In this document: positions 9,685 through 19,731 of the stretch, piece after piece
Layout of the letters: every line of letters begins with the position of its first letter
Position numbering within the stretch: the stretch's first letter is position 1
Source: Clostridia bacterium
GTDB lineage: Bacteria; Bacillota; Clostridia; Christensenellales; Pumilibacteraceae
DNA length: 41,501 nt
Assembly (NCBI GenBank): GCA_013316045.1
Contig: WSNJ01000006.1
Span: forward strand, 1-41,501
Direction of reading: 5' to 3'
The notes under the pieces: generated by a model
Seen by the model: only the letters and a program-made list of their open reading frames with translations
Told to the model about the DNA's origin: nothing
The model's database searches: none
Made by a program: the position numbers and the translations under genes

Positions 9685-9806
9685 AAGTACATTCATCTCG
9701 GGATACGGGCTACGTTCGTCCCGCCGCCTTGGTCATTTATGAGAAATAAACTCCCGTCGGCGGCGAGCCGACAGTTGCCCGTCTACCGCGCGACTGTACT
9801 TTCAAA
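9669..9806. repeat. Inverted-repeat-bounded structured element between rsmE and mtaB
   Basis: Two perfect 12-bp inverted repeats share bases. CGAGATGAATGT (9669-9680) pairs with ACATTCATCTCG (9689-9700) around an 8-nt loop. TTTGAAAGTACA (9680-9691) pairs with TGTACTTTCAAA (9795-9806), enclosing about 100 nt. Inside lie CGCCGCC (9722-9728) complementary to GGCGGCG (9759-9765) and a hairpin GTCGGC/GCCGAC (9756-9772). No coding potential or T-tract terminator is seen. The two 12-bp pairings exclude each other in RNA. It may be a small non-autonomous mobile element (MITE-like) or an RNA switch; I do not recognise it. Confidence 0.6.
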
Positions 9807-9836
9807 AAAATTGTGGCAGGATGTAATGGCATATTT

Positions 9837-11114
9837 ATGAAATTCGTAGTTTTCACGCTCGGTTGCAAAGTCAATATTTACGAAGGACAGGCGATGATTT
9901 CGCGCCTTGAAAGCAAGGGCTTCGATGCTACCGACAAACTCGTACCCGCAGATTATTATATCATAAATACTTGTTCGGTTACGGGCGAAGCGGACCGTAA
10001 ATCGCGTCAGACAATCAGCAGGGTAAAGAGATTGAATCCGAAAGCCCGAATTTACGTTTGCGGTTGCAGTTCGCAAAACGACGGCGATATTTATGCCGAG
10101 AAAGACGGCGTTAAGATTGTAGGCGGCGTTGCGGATAAAATGAGTTTTATTGATAAAATAGTCGAAGACGTCGGGAACGCCGAATCGTCGGGAATGCTCG
10201 CGGACGACGTAAGAGCGTCGGAGCTTCCGTCCGTCTACGAAGACAATCTTTTTCCCGCTCACACGAGAACGCGCGGACTTATCAAAATTCAGGACGGCTG
10301 CAACAGATTCTGCTCTTATTGCATAATTCCGTATTTGCGAGGAAGAAGCCGCTCGCGCAGTATAGAAAGTATTGTTTCCGAAGCTGAAAAGGCCGCCGAA
10401 ATAACGCGGGAAATAGTGCTTACGGGCGTGGATATATCGGCGTTCGGTCTGGATACGGGCGAGAGTTTTACGGGGCTTATCAAGGCTCTCGGCAGCGTTA
10501 AAGCGCGTAAGCGTATAGGCTCGCTCGAATGTAGCGTTATAACGCGCGAGTTTTTGGACGCAATGGCGGAAAACGGATTCTGCGCTCACTTTCATTTGTC
10601 GATGCAGAGCGGAAGCAAGGGCGTGCTTGAAAAAATGAACAGGCGGTATACGCCCGAAGAATTTATCGGGAAAGTCGAATTTATCCGCGAAATTATGCCT
10701 TTTGCTGGTATTACGACAGACATAATAGCCGGTTTTCCTACCGAAACGGAAGCTCAGCACCGAGAAACGCTCGAAACGGTGGAGAGAATAAGATTTTCCG
10801 ACGCTCATATATTTCCTTACAGCGAGCGCAAAGGCACAAGGGCGGCGCGCTTGCCGCAAGTAGATAAATCCGTAAGAATCCGCAGAGCGGCGGAGCTTAG
10901 CGAGTTGCGCGACAAACACAAAACCGAGTTTTTGATAAAGAATTCGGGCACCGTCCGCGAAGTTTATCTCGAAGAAAAAGACGGCGAGTACAACGTAGGA
11001 TATACGGATAATTACATAAAAGTCTACTCGACCGCGGAAGAAAAAACCTGTACAAAACACATTCTGAAAGAAATTTATAAAGATGGAATAAAAGGAGAAA
11101 AAATTTATGAGTAA
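9837..11114 (+). CDS. mtaB: tRNA (N6-L-threonylcarbamoyladenosine37-C2)-methylthiotransferase
   Basis: MtaB is a radical SAM methylthiotransferase that converts t6A37 to ms2t6A37 in ANN-decoding tRNAs. The N-terminal UPF0004 domain carries the cluster cysteines in TLGCKVN, NTCSVTGEADRKSRQ and VCGCSSQ. The radical SAM motif CNRFCSYC follows in QDGCNRFCSYCIIPYLRGR, and a C-terminal TRAM-like region closes the 425 residues. The NTCSVTxxADxKSR form is that of MtaB rather than MiaB or RimO. I prefer ATG 9837 over GTG 9813 because homologues begin just before the KxxxxTLGC segment; the ribosome-binding site is weak for either. It overlaps the HIT gene by 8 nt. Confidence 0.93.
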   Translation: MKFVVFTLGCKVNIYEGQAMISRLESKGFDATDKLVPADYYIINTCSVTGEADRKSRQTISRVKRLNPKARIYVCGCSSQNDGDIYAEKDGVKIVGGVADKMSFIDKIVEDVGNAESSGMLADDVRASELPSVYEDNLFPAHTRTRGLIKIQDGCNRFCSYCIIPYLRGRSRSRSIESIVSEAEKAAEITREIVLTGVDISAFGLDTGESFTGLIKALGSVKARKRIGSLECSVITREFLDAMAENGFCAHFHLSMQSGSKGVLEKMNRRYTPEEFIGKVEFIREIMPFAGITTDIIAGFPTETEAQHRETLETVERIRFSDAHIFPYSERKGTRAARLPQVDKSVRIRRAAELSELRDKHKTEFLIKNSGTVREVYLEEKDGEYNVGYTDNYIKVYSTAEEKTCTKHILKEIYKDGIKGEKIYE

Positions 11115-11451
11115 CTGTGTTTTCTGTTCGATTATAGACGGTAAAATTCCGTCCGACAAAGTTTACGAAGACGAGCTTTGCGTGATATTCAGAGATATCG
11201 ACCCAAAAGCGAAAGCGCATTATCTTGCCGTGCCGAAAAATCATTTTCCGACTTTGGACGCAATGAGCGCCGACGACGAAAAAAATATCGGTAAAATCCT
11301 GAAAACGATTTCGGGGCTTAGTGAAAAACTCGGACTCGGCGGCGGTTACCGCCTTGTGATAAATCAAGGCGCAGACGCGGGTCAGACGGTTTTTCATTTG
11401 CACATTCATATTTTGGGCGGGCAGGCGTTGCCGTTTGACGATATGCGCTAA
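11107..11451 (+). CDS. HIT family (histidine triad) nucleotide hydrolase, HinT-like
   Basis: Small purine-nucleotide phosphoramidase of the histidine triad superfamily. The 114-residue product has CVFCSII at the N-terminus (two cysteines common in zinc-binding HinT proteins). Near the C-terminus it has the catalytic triad HLHIHIL (HxHxHxx), preceded by GYRLVINQGADAGQTVFH, the HinT signature. AAAGGAGAAAA gives a good ribosome-binding site. The ATG overlaps the mtaB stop region, so the two genes are coupled. Its physiological substrate cannot be read from the sequence. Confidence 0.93.
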   Translation: MSNCVFCSIIDGKIPSDKVYEDELCVIFRDIDPKAKAHYLAVPKNHFPTLDAMSADDEKNIGKILKTISGLSEKLGLGGGYRLVINQGADAGQTVFHLHIHILGGQALPFDDMR

Positions 11452-11456
11452 ACGGC

Positions 11457-11486
11457 GGCGTATGGGCTACGTGCGGCACGTCGGCT
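11457..11486. repeat. Short segment resembling the core of the 9669-9806 element
   Basis: Aligned by eye, 26 bases around GTATGGGCTACGTGCGGC match the 9702-9727 segment at about 19 positions, including an identical GGGCTACGT. An imperfect palindrome ACGTG-CGG-CACGT (11469-11481) is present. There is no obvious terminal inverted repeat. It could be a decayed copy of the same repeat or chance similarity. Confidence 0.3.
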
Positions 11487-11527
11487 CAATCAAATTATTT
11501 TCTTTCCGCAAATCGTCTCTCTTTTTC

Positions 11528-11556
11528 TTGACAAATTTTTTTTTAGCGATTATAAT
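11528..11556 (+). promoter_or_regulatory. Consensus SigA promoter of rpsU
   Basis: TTGACA (11528-11533) and TATAAT (11551-11556) are perfect boxes with a 17-base spacer. Transcription should start near 11563, giving a leader of about 41 nt before rpsU. Confidence 0.9.
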
Positions 11557-11603
11557 AATTCTTGCAAATAAAGGTTCTTTTAAGAATAAAGGCGGTGTAG
11601 ATA

Positions 11604-11783
11604 ATGTCGGTTATAAGAGTCGGCGAGAACGAATCTCTCGACAGCGCGCTCAAACGTTTTAAGCGCAAATGTCAGAAAGATAACATAATGGGAGATTTGC
11701 GTCGTAAGGAACATTACGAAAAACCGTCCGTAAGACGCAAGAAGAAGTCCGAAGCCGCGAGAAAACGCGGAGCGAAAGGCTGA
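11604..11783 (+). CDS. rpsU: 30S ribosomal protein S21
   Basis: S21 is a small basic protein of the 30S subunit near the anti-Shine-Dalgarno region. The 59-residue product reads [20 protein letters not shown], followed by a cysteine-containing RKCQK segment and a strongly basic tail ([16 protein letters not shown]). This is the typical Firmicutes S21 pattern and length. AAAGGCGGTG, one base off the ideal AAAGGAGGTG, lies upstream at good spacing. It has its own strong promoter and a terminator. The mtaB-HIT-rpsU order matches other Clostridia. Confidence 0.96.
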   Translation: MSVIRVGENESLDSALKRFKRKCQKDNIMGDLRRKEHYEKPSVRRKKKSEAARKRGAKG

Positions 11784-11797
11784 TTTGTAAAACGAAT

Positions 11798-11838
11798 AAC
11801 GCGCAACCGTCTTGATATGACCGAGCGCGTTTTCTTTT
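11798..11838 (+). terminator. Probable intrinsic terminator after rpsU
   Basis: AACGCGC (11798-11804) pairs with GCGCGTT (11825-11831), a 7-bp GC-rich stem around a 20-nt loop, followed by TTCTTTT. The loop is long for a classical terminator, but position, GC-rich stem and T-rich tail all fit. Confidence 0.65.
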
Positions 11839-11929
11839 ATCCGTATTCGCAAACGTGTGAGTATATTTTTGTAGAAATTTGACTTGTTTTTTCTATATTT
11901 GTCAAACCCGATTTTTTTTCTTTTCCGTA

Positions 11930-11938
11930 TGCTATAAT
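11930..11938 (+). promoter_or_regulatory. Extended -10 promoter for the 140-residue protein gene
   Basis: TGCTATAAT is a full extended -10 (TGn plus TATAAT). No good -35 lies at 17 bases; the T-rich stretch upstream offers only a weak match. The predicted start is near 11945, about 24 nt before the gene. Confidence 0.6.
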
Positions 11939-11968
11939 TTGCCTATAAAAATTTCGGAGGATAAAATT

Positions 11969-12391
11969 ATGGCTTTGAACGTAAAAGAATACGGAGAACT
12001 GAAAAAACGCGCGCTTATAGCAAAGCAAAGAATGCGTATGGGTTATTGGCAGACTATGAGCGAAGAAAAAGAGCGGGCGTTGCGCGCGGCGGGCGAGAGC
12101 TTCGCGTCGGTTCAACTCGTGCGCGACAGCCTGCACGCAAAATTCGAGCGCGACAACAACATAGTTTTAAACGGCTCGCAGGCGTTGAAAGACGAAAAAC
12201 TTTACGATAAAGTCTGCGAAATTCTCGACAACGACGAAGACGTAATAAATCCGATAGGAATGCTTGTAGAGCACGAAGTTTACGACTGTATGGACGACGT
12301 AGGTAAGCAACGCTATATTTTGGAACTTTCAAAGAAATTCCGCGAAATGAGCGAACGCTACGCAAAAGAACGTAAGAGCAAAAGCTGTTGA
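11969..12391 (+). CDS. Uncharacterised 140-residue charged helical protein
   Basis: I do not recognise this protein. ATG 11969 is preceded by TTCGGAGGATAAAATT, a strong ribosome-binding site, so the longer reading frame beginning at 11879 is not the real one. The product begins MALNVKEYGELKKRALIAKQ. It is rich in Lys, Arg and Glu, has no signal peptide, no membrane segment and no cysteine motif (two cysteines mid-protein and one at the C-terminus), and is predicted mostly helical. The last 30 residues (LSKKFREMSERYAKERKSKS) look like an amphipathic basic helix. It is monocistronic, between rpsU and yerC. A nucleic-acid or ribosome-linked role is possible only by context. Base composition matches its neighbours. 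Confidence 0.85.
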   Translation: MALNVKEYGELKKRALIAKQRMRMGYWQTMSEEKERALRAAGESFASVQLVRDSLHAKFERDNNIVLNGSQALKDEKLYDKVCEILDNDEDVINPIGMLVEHEVYDCMDDVGKQRYILELSKKFREMSERYAKERKSKSC

Positions 12392-12416
12392 CTTTTTCGC
12401 ACTATTGTGTTAAAAT
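12388..12416 (+). promoter_or_regulatory. SigA-type promoter of yerC-pcrA-ligA
   Basis: TTGACT (12388-12393) and TAAAAT (12411-12416) are 17 bases apart. The -35 box overlaps the stop codon of the preceding gene. Transcription should begin near 12423. Confidence 0.75.
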
Positions 12417-12417
12417 T

Positions 12418-12437
12418 TCCGTTACGAATATAACGGA
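12418..12437. promoter_or_regulatory. Palindrome over the yerC transcription start, candidate autoregulatory operator
   Basis: TCCGTTA (12418-12424), six bases, then TAACGGA (12431-12437) make a perfect 7-bp inverted repeat immediately after the -10 box. It straddles the predicted start site and runs into the ribosome-binding site (GGAG 12435-12438). A dimeric TrpR-like product of the downstream gene could bind here. In a read-through transcript the same bases would form a hairpin hiding the ribosome-binding site. Confidence 0.45.
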
Positions 12438-12445
12438 GATTTTTT

Positions 12446-12760
12446 ATGAACACGAAGTTAAAATCATCTGAAACGGACGAGCTTTTCAAGGCGCTGATGC
12501 TGCTTGAAAATACGGAAGAATGTTACAACTTCTTCGAAGACCTTTGCACTGTTACGGAACTTAAATCTTTAAGTCAACGCTTTCACGTGGCAAAACTTCT
12601 GAGCGAAGGCAAGACGTATATCGAAGTCGGGGAACTTACGGGCGCGTCTACCGCAACCATAAGCCGTATAAGCAAATGTTTGTCTTACGGCGCGGACGGT
12701 TATAACCTTATACTAAAACGGCTTAAAACCGCTTTTTTCACCGAAGAGGACAAAAAATAA
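12446..12760 (+). CDS. yerC: TrpR/YerC-family transcriptional regulator
   Basis: YerC/YecD proteins are all-helical, TrpR-like DNA-binding proteins. The 104-residue product contains FFEDLCTVTELKSLSQRFHVAKLLSEGKTY, followed by the helix-turn-helix IEVGELTGASTATISRISKCL, the diagnostic YerC pattern. Comparative-genomics work on Gram-positives has proposed this family (HisR) as a regulator of histidine genes; a his operon lies 21 kb downstream here. It directly precedes pcrA-ligA, as in Bacillus (yerC near pcrA and ligA). AACGGAG supports ATG 12446. A palindrome over its own start site suggests autoregulation. The target genes are inference. Confidence 0.9.
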   Translation: MNTKLKSSETDELFKALMLLENTEECYNFFEDLCTVTELKSLSQRFHVAKLLSEGKTYIEVGELTGASTATISRISKCLSYGADGYNLILKRLKTAFFTEEDKK

Positions 12761-16976
<4,216 letters not shown>

Positions 16977-16982
16977 TTTAAT

Positions 16983-17984
16983 ATGAGAACGGGCAAGCTG
17001 AACGCCGAAGAATTGAATAAGTACGTTTTTGCGCATATCGGCTCTTTCCGCGACGAAGTCGTGCTGAGCGCGGCGCTCGGAGAAGACTGTGCGGCGATAA
17101 AAACCGACGGCTTTATTCTGCTCTCGTCCGACCCCATAACGGCGCAAATGCCTAACGAATCGTTGGGCAGGCTTGCAATAGACGTTTCGTGCAACGATAT
17201 AGCCGCAAACGGCGGCGAAGCGATTGCCTTAACGCTGACCGTCATAATGCCGACTTTCTCGCGCGAAGAAGAAATCGGCGAGATAATGCGCGGCGCGGGC
17301 GAGCGGGCGAAAGAGCTTTGCGTCGATATAGTCGGCGGACATACGGAGTTTTCGGATTGCGTAACGCGACCGATAGTCAGCGCAACGGCAGTCGGCAAGG
17401 CAAAGCGGCTAATAGCAAAATCGGCTCTTTCCGCGGGCGACGAAATTTATATCACGAAAGTCTGCGGCATAGAAGGCACGGTTATTCTCGCCGAAAAGTA
17501 CGCAAGCGAACTTACGCCTAACGAGCGGCTTAAAGCGAATCGGCTCGCCGAAAGTCTGAGCGTAAGCGCAGAGAGCAAAATTCTGAAAAAATACGACGGC
17601 GTTACGACTATGCACGACGTTACCGAAGGCGGTATACTCGGCGCGGTTGCCGAGATAGCTCTCGCGGCGGGCTTGGGGGCGGAAATATTCGAGAAAGAAG
17701 TTCCCGTGGACTCCGTTACCGAAAAGCTTTGCTCGCGGCTCGATATCGACCCGCTCAAACTTATCGCAAGCGGTTCTATGATGTTCACGGGCAAGAATTT
17801 GAACAAGGCTGTAAAAGAACTTGAAAGCGCGGGCATAAAGTCCGCAAAAATAGGGAGCATAACAAGCGGAAAAGAAAACGTGCTTGTGCGCAGAAACGGA
17901 AAGAAAGAAAATTTTTCCACCGAACCCGATAAACTGCTTAGTGCGCTAATCAACGGAAACGACAAAAAGGAAAAAGACTTATGA
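16983..17984 (+). CDS. AIR synthase-related protein (PurM/HypE/ThiL superfamily)
   Basis: Member of the PurM-like ATP-binding fold. The 333-residue product has the N-terminal segment LGEDCAAI, SSDPITAQ, IDVSCNDIAANGGEAIALTL (the PurM/HypE metal and ATP-binding region) and DIVGGHTEFSD. The C-terminal half has MHDVTEGGILGAVAEIALAAGLG. It resembles HypE (hydrogenase maturation) most closely. However, it lacks a C-terminal cysteine, the residue HypE uses to carry the thiocarbamate or cyanide group, and no other hyp genes are nearby. ThiL and PurM are less likely. The substrate is unknown. It overlaps yicC by 4 nt. The start appears leaderless. Confidence 0.85.
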   Translation: MRTGKLNAEELNKYVFAHIGSFRDEVVLSAALGEDCAAIKTDGFILLSSDPITAQMPNESLGRLAIDVSCNDIAANGGEAIALTLTVIMPTFSREEEIGEIMRGAGERAKELCVDIVGGHTEFSDCVTRPIVSATAVGKAKRLIAKSALSAGDEIYITKVCGIEGTVILAEKYASELTPNERLKANRLAESLSVSAESKILKKYDGVTTMHDVTEGGILGAVAEIALAAGLGAEIFEKEVPVDSVTEKLCSRLDIDPLKLIASGSMMFTGKNLNKAVKELESAGIKSAKIGSITSGKENVLVRRNGKKENFSTEPDKLLSALINGNDKKEKDL

Positions 17985-18856
17985 AAAGTATGACCGGATA
18001 CGGAAAGGGAGTAATCGAAGCGGACGGAAGAACGCTTACAATCGAACTCAAATCCGTAAACAACAGATACCTTGATATAAATTCAAGACTGCCGAAAGCA
18101 ATGTCTGGTTGCGACGAAGCCTTGCGGCGCGAAATTCAATCGGTAATAAAGCGCGGAAGCATCGACGTGTATTTCAACTACGAGAACGTTTCCGAGAGCA
18201 GTAAAACCGTTACGGTGGATATGGCGCTTGCAAAGGAGTACGTTTCGGCGGCGAAAAAACTCAGAACCGAATTTTGCCTTGACGACGATTTCGGAACGAC
18301 CGCATTGCTCAGGTCGCCGGAAGTGCTTAAAATCGAATACGGCAAGGACGACCCCGAAGCGCTCGTTAAAATGGTAAGCGAATGTACGGCGATAGCCGTA
18401 AAAGAGCTCGATAAAATGCGCGAAACCGAAGGCGCGACTATCCGCGACGATTTGAACGCTCTTGTCAAAAATATCGTAAACGCGCTTGAAAAAGTAGTTT
18501 TCCGTGCGCCGAAAGTAGTCGAAGATTACCGCAAGAAACTCGAAGCCCGTATAAAAGACGCGCTCGGCTCGGTTGAAGTAGACGAAAACAAACTTTTAAG
18601 CGAAGTTGCGTTCTTTGCCGACAAGGCGGACATAAACGAAGAAATTTCAAGACTTTCGTCGCATATAACGCAGTTTATAGATTGTATAAAAAGCAACGAG
18701 CCGCAAGGCAGAAAGCTCGATTTCATATCGCAGGAAATGAACCGCGAAATAAACACTATGGGTAGCAAAAGCAACGACGCCGAGCTTACAAACGAAGTGC
18801 TTTATATGAAAAACGAGTTGGAAAAGATTAAGGAGCAAATAAGGAACATAGAATAA
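17981..18856 (+). CDS. yicC: YicC/YloC family endoribonuclease
   Basis: YicC-family proteins have been reported as endoribonucleases acting on RNA stability. The 291-residue product opens with the hallmark MKSMTGYGKG and LKSVNNRYLDINSRLP, and ends with the DUF1732 region (SSHITQFIDCI, GRKLDFISQEMNREINTMGSKSND). The ATG overlaps the previous stop (ATGA). The yicC-gmk-rpoZ order is conserved in Firmicutes, but the remA gene that often stands between yicC and gmk is absent: only 31 nt separate them. Confidence 0.93.
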   Translation: MKSMTGYGKGVIEADGRTLTIELKSVNNRYLDINSRLPKAMSGCDEALRREIQSVIKRGSIDVYFNYENVSESSKTVTVDMALAKEYVSAAKKLRTEFCLDDDFGTTALLRSPEVLKIEYGKDDPEALVKMVSECTAIAVKELDKMRETEGATIRDDLNALVKNIVNALEKVVFRAPKVVEDYRKKLEARIKDALGSVEVDENKLLSEVAFFADKADINEEISRLSSHITQFIDCIKSNEPQGRKLDFISQEMNREINTMGSKSNDAELTNEVLYMKNELEKIKEQIRNIE

Positions 18857-18887
18857 GCCGTTTGGCAGACAATATTCGGAGGATAAA

Positions 18888-19493
18888 ATGAAACAGGGAT
18901 TGCTTTTAATAATATCGGGACCGTCGGGAGCGGGGAAAGGCACTATTTACAACGAAGTGTTAAACCGTATGCCGTCCGTCAAAAAGTCTGTTTCGGTAAC
19001 GACGCGCGCGCCGCGTCCGCACGAGAAAGAAGGCGTTCATTATTATTTTAAGACGCTCGAAGAGTATCAGCATATGATTGCCGCCGGCGAGTTTCTGGAA
19101 ACCGCGTCGGTATACAGCAATTATTACGGGACTCCGAAAAAGCACGTTTTCGACCTTATAGAAAAAGGCGACGACGTTATGTTCGAGATAGATATTCACG
19201 GAGCAAGGCAAATTAAGAAGCGGTATCCGCGCGCCGTGTCTATATTCGTTATGACGCCCACGTTCGAGATTTTGGAACAGCGTCTGCGCGGCAGGGGTAC
19301 CGAAACGGAAGACAGCATTGCCCGCAGGCTCGGAAGCGCAAGAAACGAACTTTCGCAATACGAGCTTTTCGATTATATAGTGTTTAACGAAGATTTGGAA
19401 AAATCGGTCGAATCCGTTATAGACATTATCAAAGCCGAAAAGTGCAAGATGAAAACAAACGAGCAGAGAGTAAAAGCGTTGCTCGGCAATTAA
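18888..19493 (+). CDS. gmk: Guanylate kinase
   Basis: Phosphorylates GMP to GDP, linked to (p)ppGpp control. The 201-residue product has the P-loop GPSGAGKGT (about 10-18), the GMP-binding stretch VSVTTRAPRPHEKEGVHYYF, and the LID and ADP-binding region with RLRGRGTETEDSIARRL. TTCGGAGGATAAA is a strong ribosome-binding site. It is followed 25 nt later by rpoZ, the usual arrangement. Confidence 0.97.
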   Translation: MKQGLLLIISGPSGAGKGTIYNEVLNRMPSVKKSVSVTTRAPRPHEKEGVHYYFKTLEEYQHMIAAGEFLETASVYSNYYGTPKKHVFDLIEKGDDVMFEIDIHGARQIKKRYPRAVSIFVMTPTFEILEQRLRGRGTETEDSIARRLGSARNELSQYELFDYIVFNEDLEKSVESVIDIIKAEKCKMKTNEQRVKALLGN

Positions 19494-19518
19494 ATAAGTA
19501 AAAACAATTCAGGAGAAT

Positions 19519-19725
19519 ATGAATATTATGATGATTGAACCCCCCATTGACAAACTTGTCGACAAAGTCGGTTGTAAGTACGCTCTTGTTGCCGTAATTA
19601 CTAAGCGTTCGAGATATTTGCTCGATAAGAAGAACGAAATGCTCGAAAGCACGGGTCAGCGTGCCATTTCGGTTGCGGCGAAAGAAGTATACGACGGAAA
19701 AGTCGAAGCGAGATACGAGGACTGA
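19519..19725 (+). CDS. rpoZ: RNA polymerase omega subunit
   Basis: Small subunit that helps RNA polymerase assembly. The 68-residue product has EPPIDKLVDKVG, YALVAVITKRSRYL and the conserved AISVAAKEVYDGKV. Three in-frame ATGs (19519, 19528, 19531) follow AGGAG (19511-19515). The first leaves only 3 nt of spacing and the second 12 nt, so the true product may be 65 residues from 19528. The gmk-rpoZ-coaBC-priA order confirms the call. Confidence 0.93.
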   Translation: MNIMMIEPPIDKLVDKVGCKYALVAVITKRSRYLLDKKNEMLESTGQRAISVAAKEVYDGKVEARYED

Positions 19726-19731
19726 AACTGA

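Noticed and set aside
9669-9700. Hairpin at the rsmE end as an intrinsic terminator
   Set aside because: The 12-bp stem is followed by GGATACGGGC, not by a T-run.
9783-11159. A 458-codon minus-strand frame opposite mtaB
   Set aside because: Antisense shadow of mtaB; the product has no recognisable domain.
11879-11968. N-terminal extension of the 140-residue protein
   Set aside because: The extension covers the promoter, and a strong ribosome-binding site (CGGAGG) lies just before the ATG at 11969.
16983-17984. Thiamine-monophosphate kinase (ThiL) or PurM identity for the AIR-synthase-like gene
   Set aside because: The motif spacing and the MHDVTEGGILGA segment fit the HypE-like branch better, and there are no purine or thiamine synthesis neighbours; thiN is 11 kb away and is a different step.
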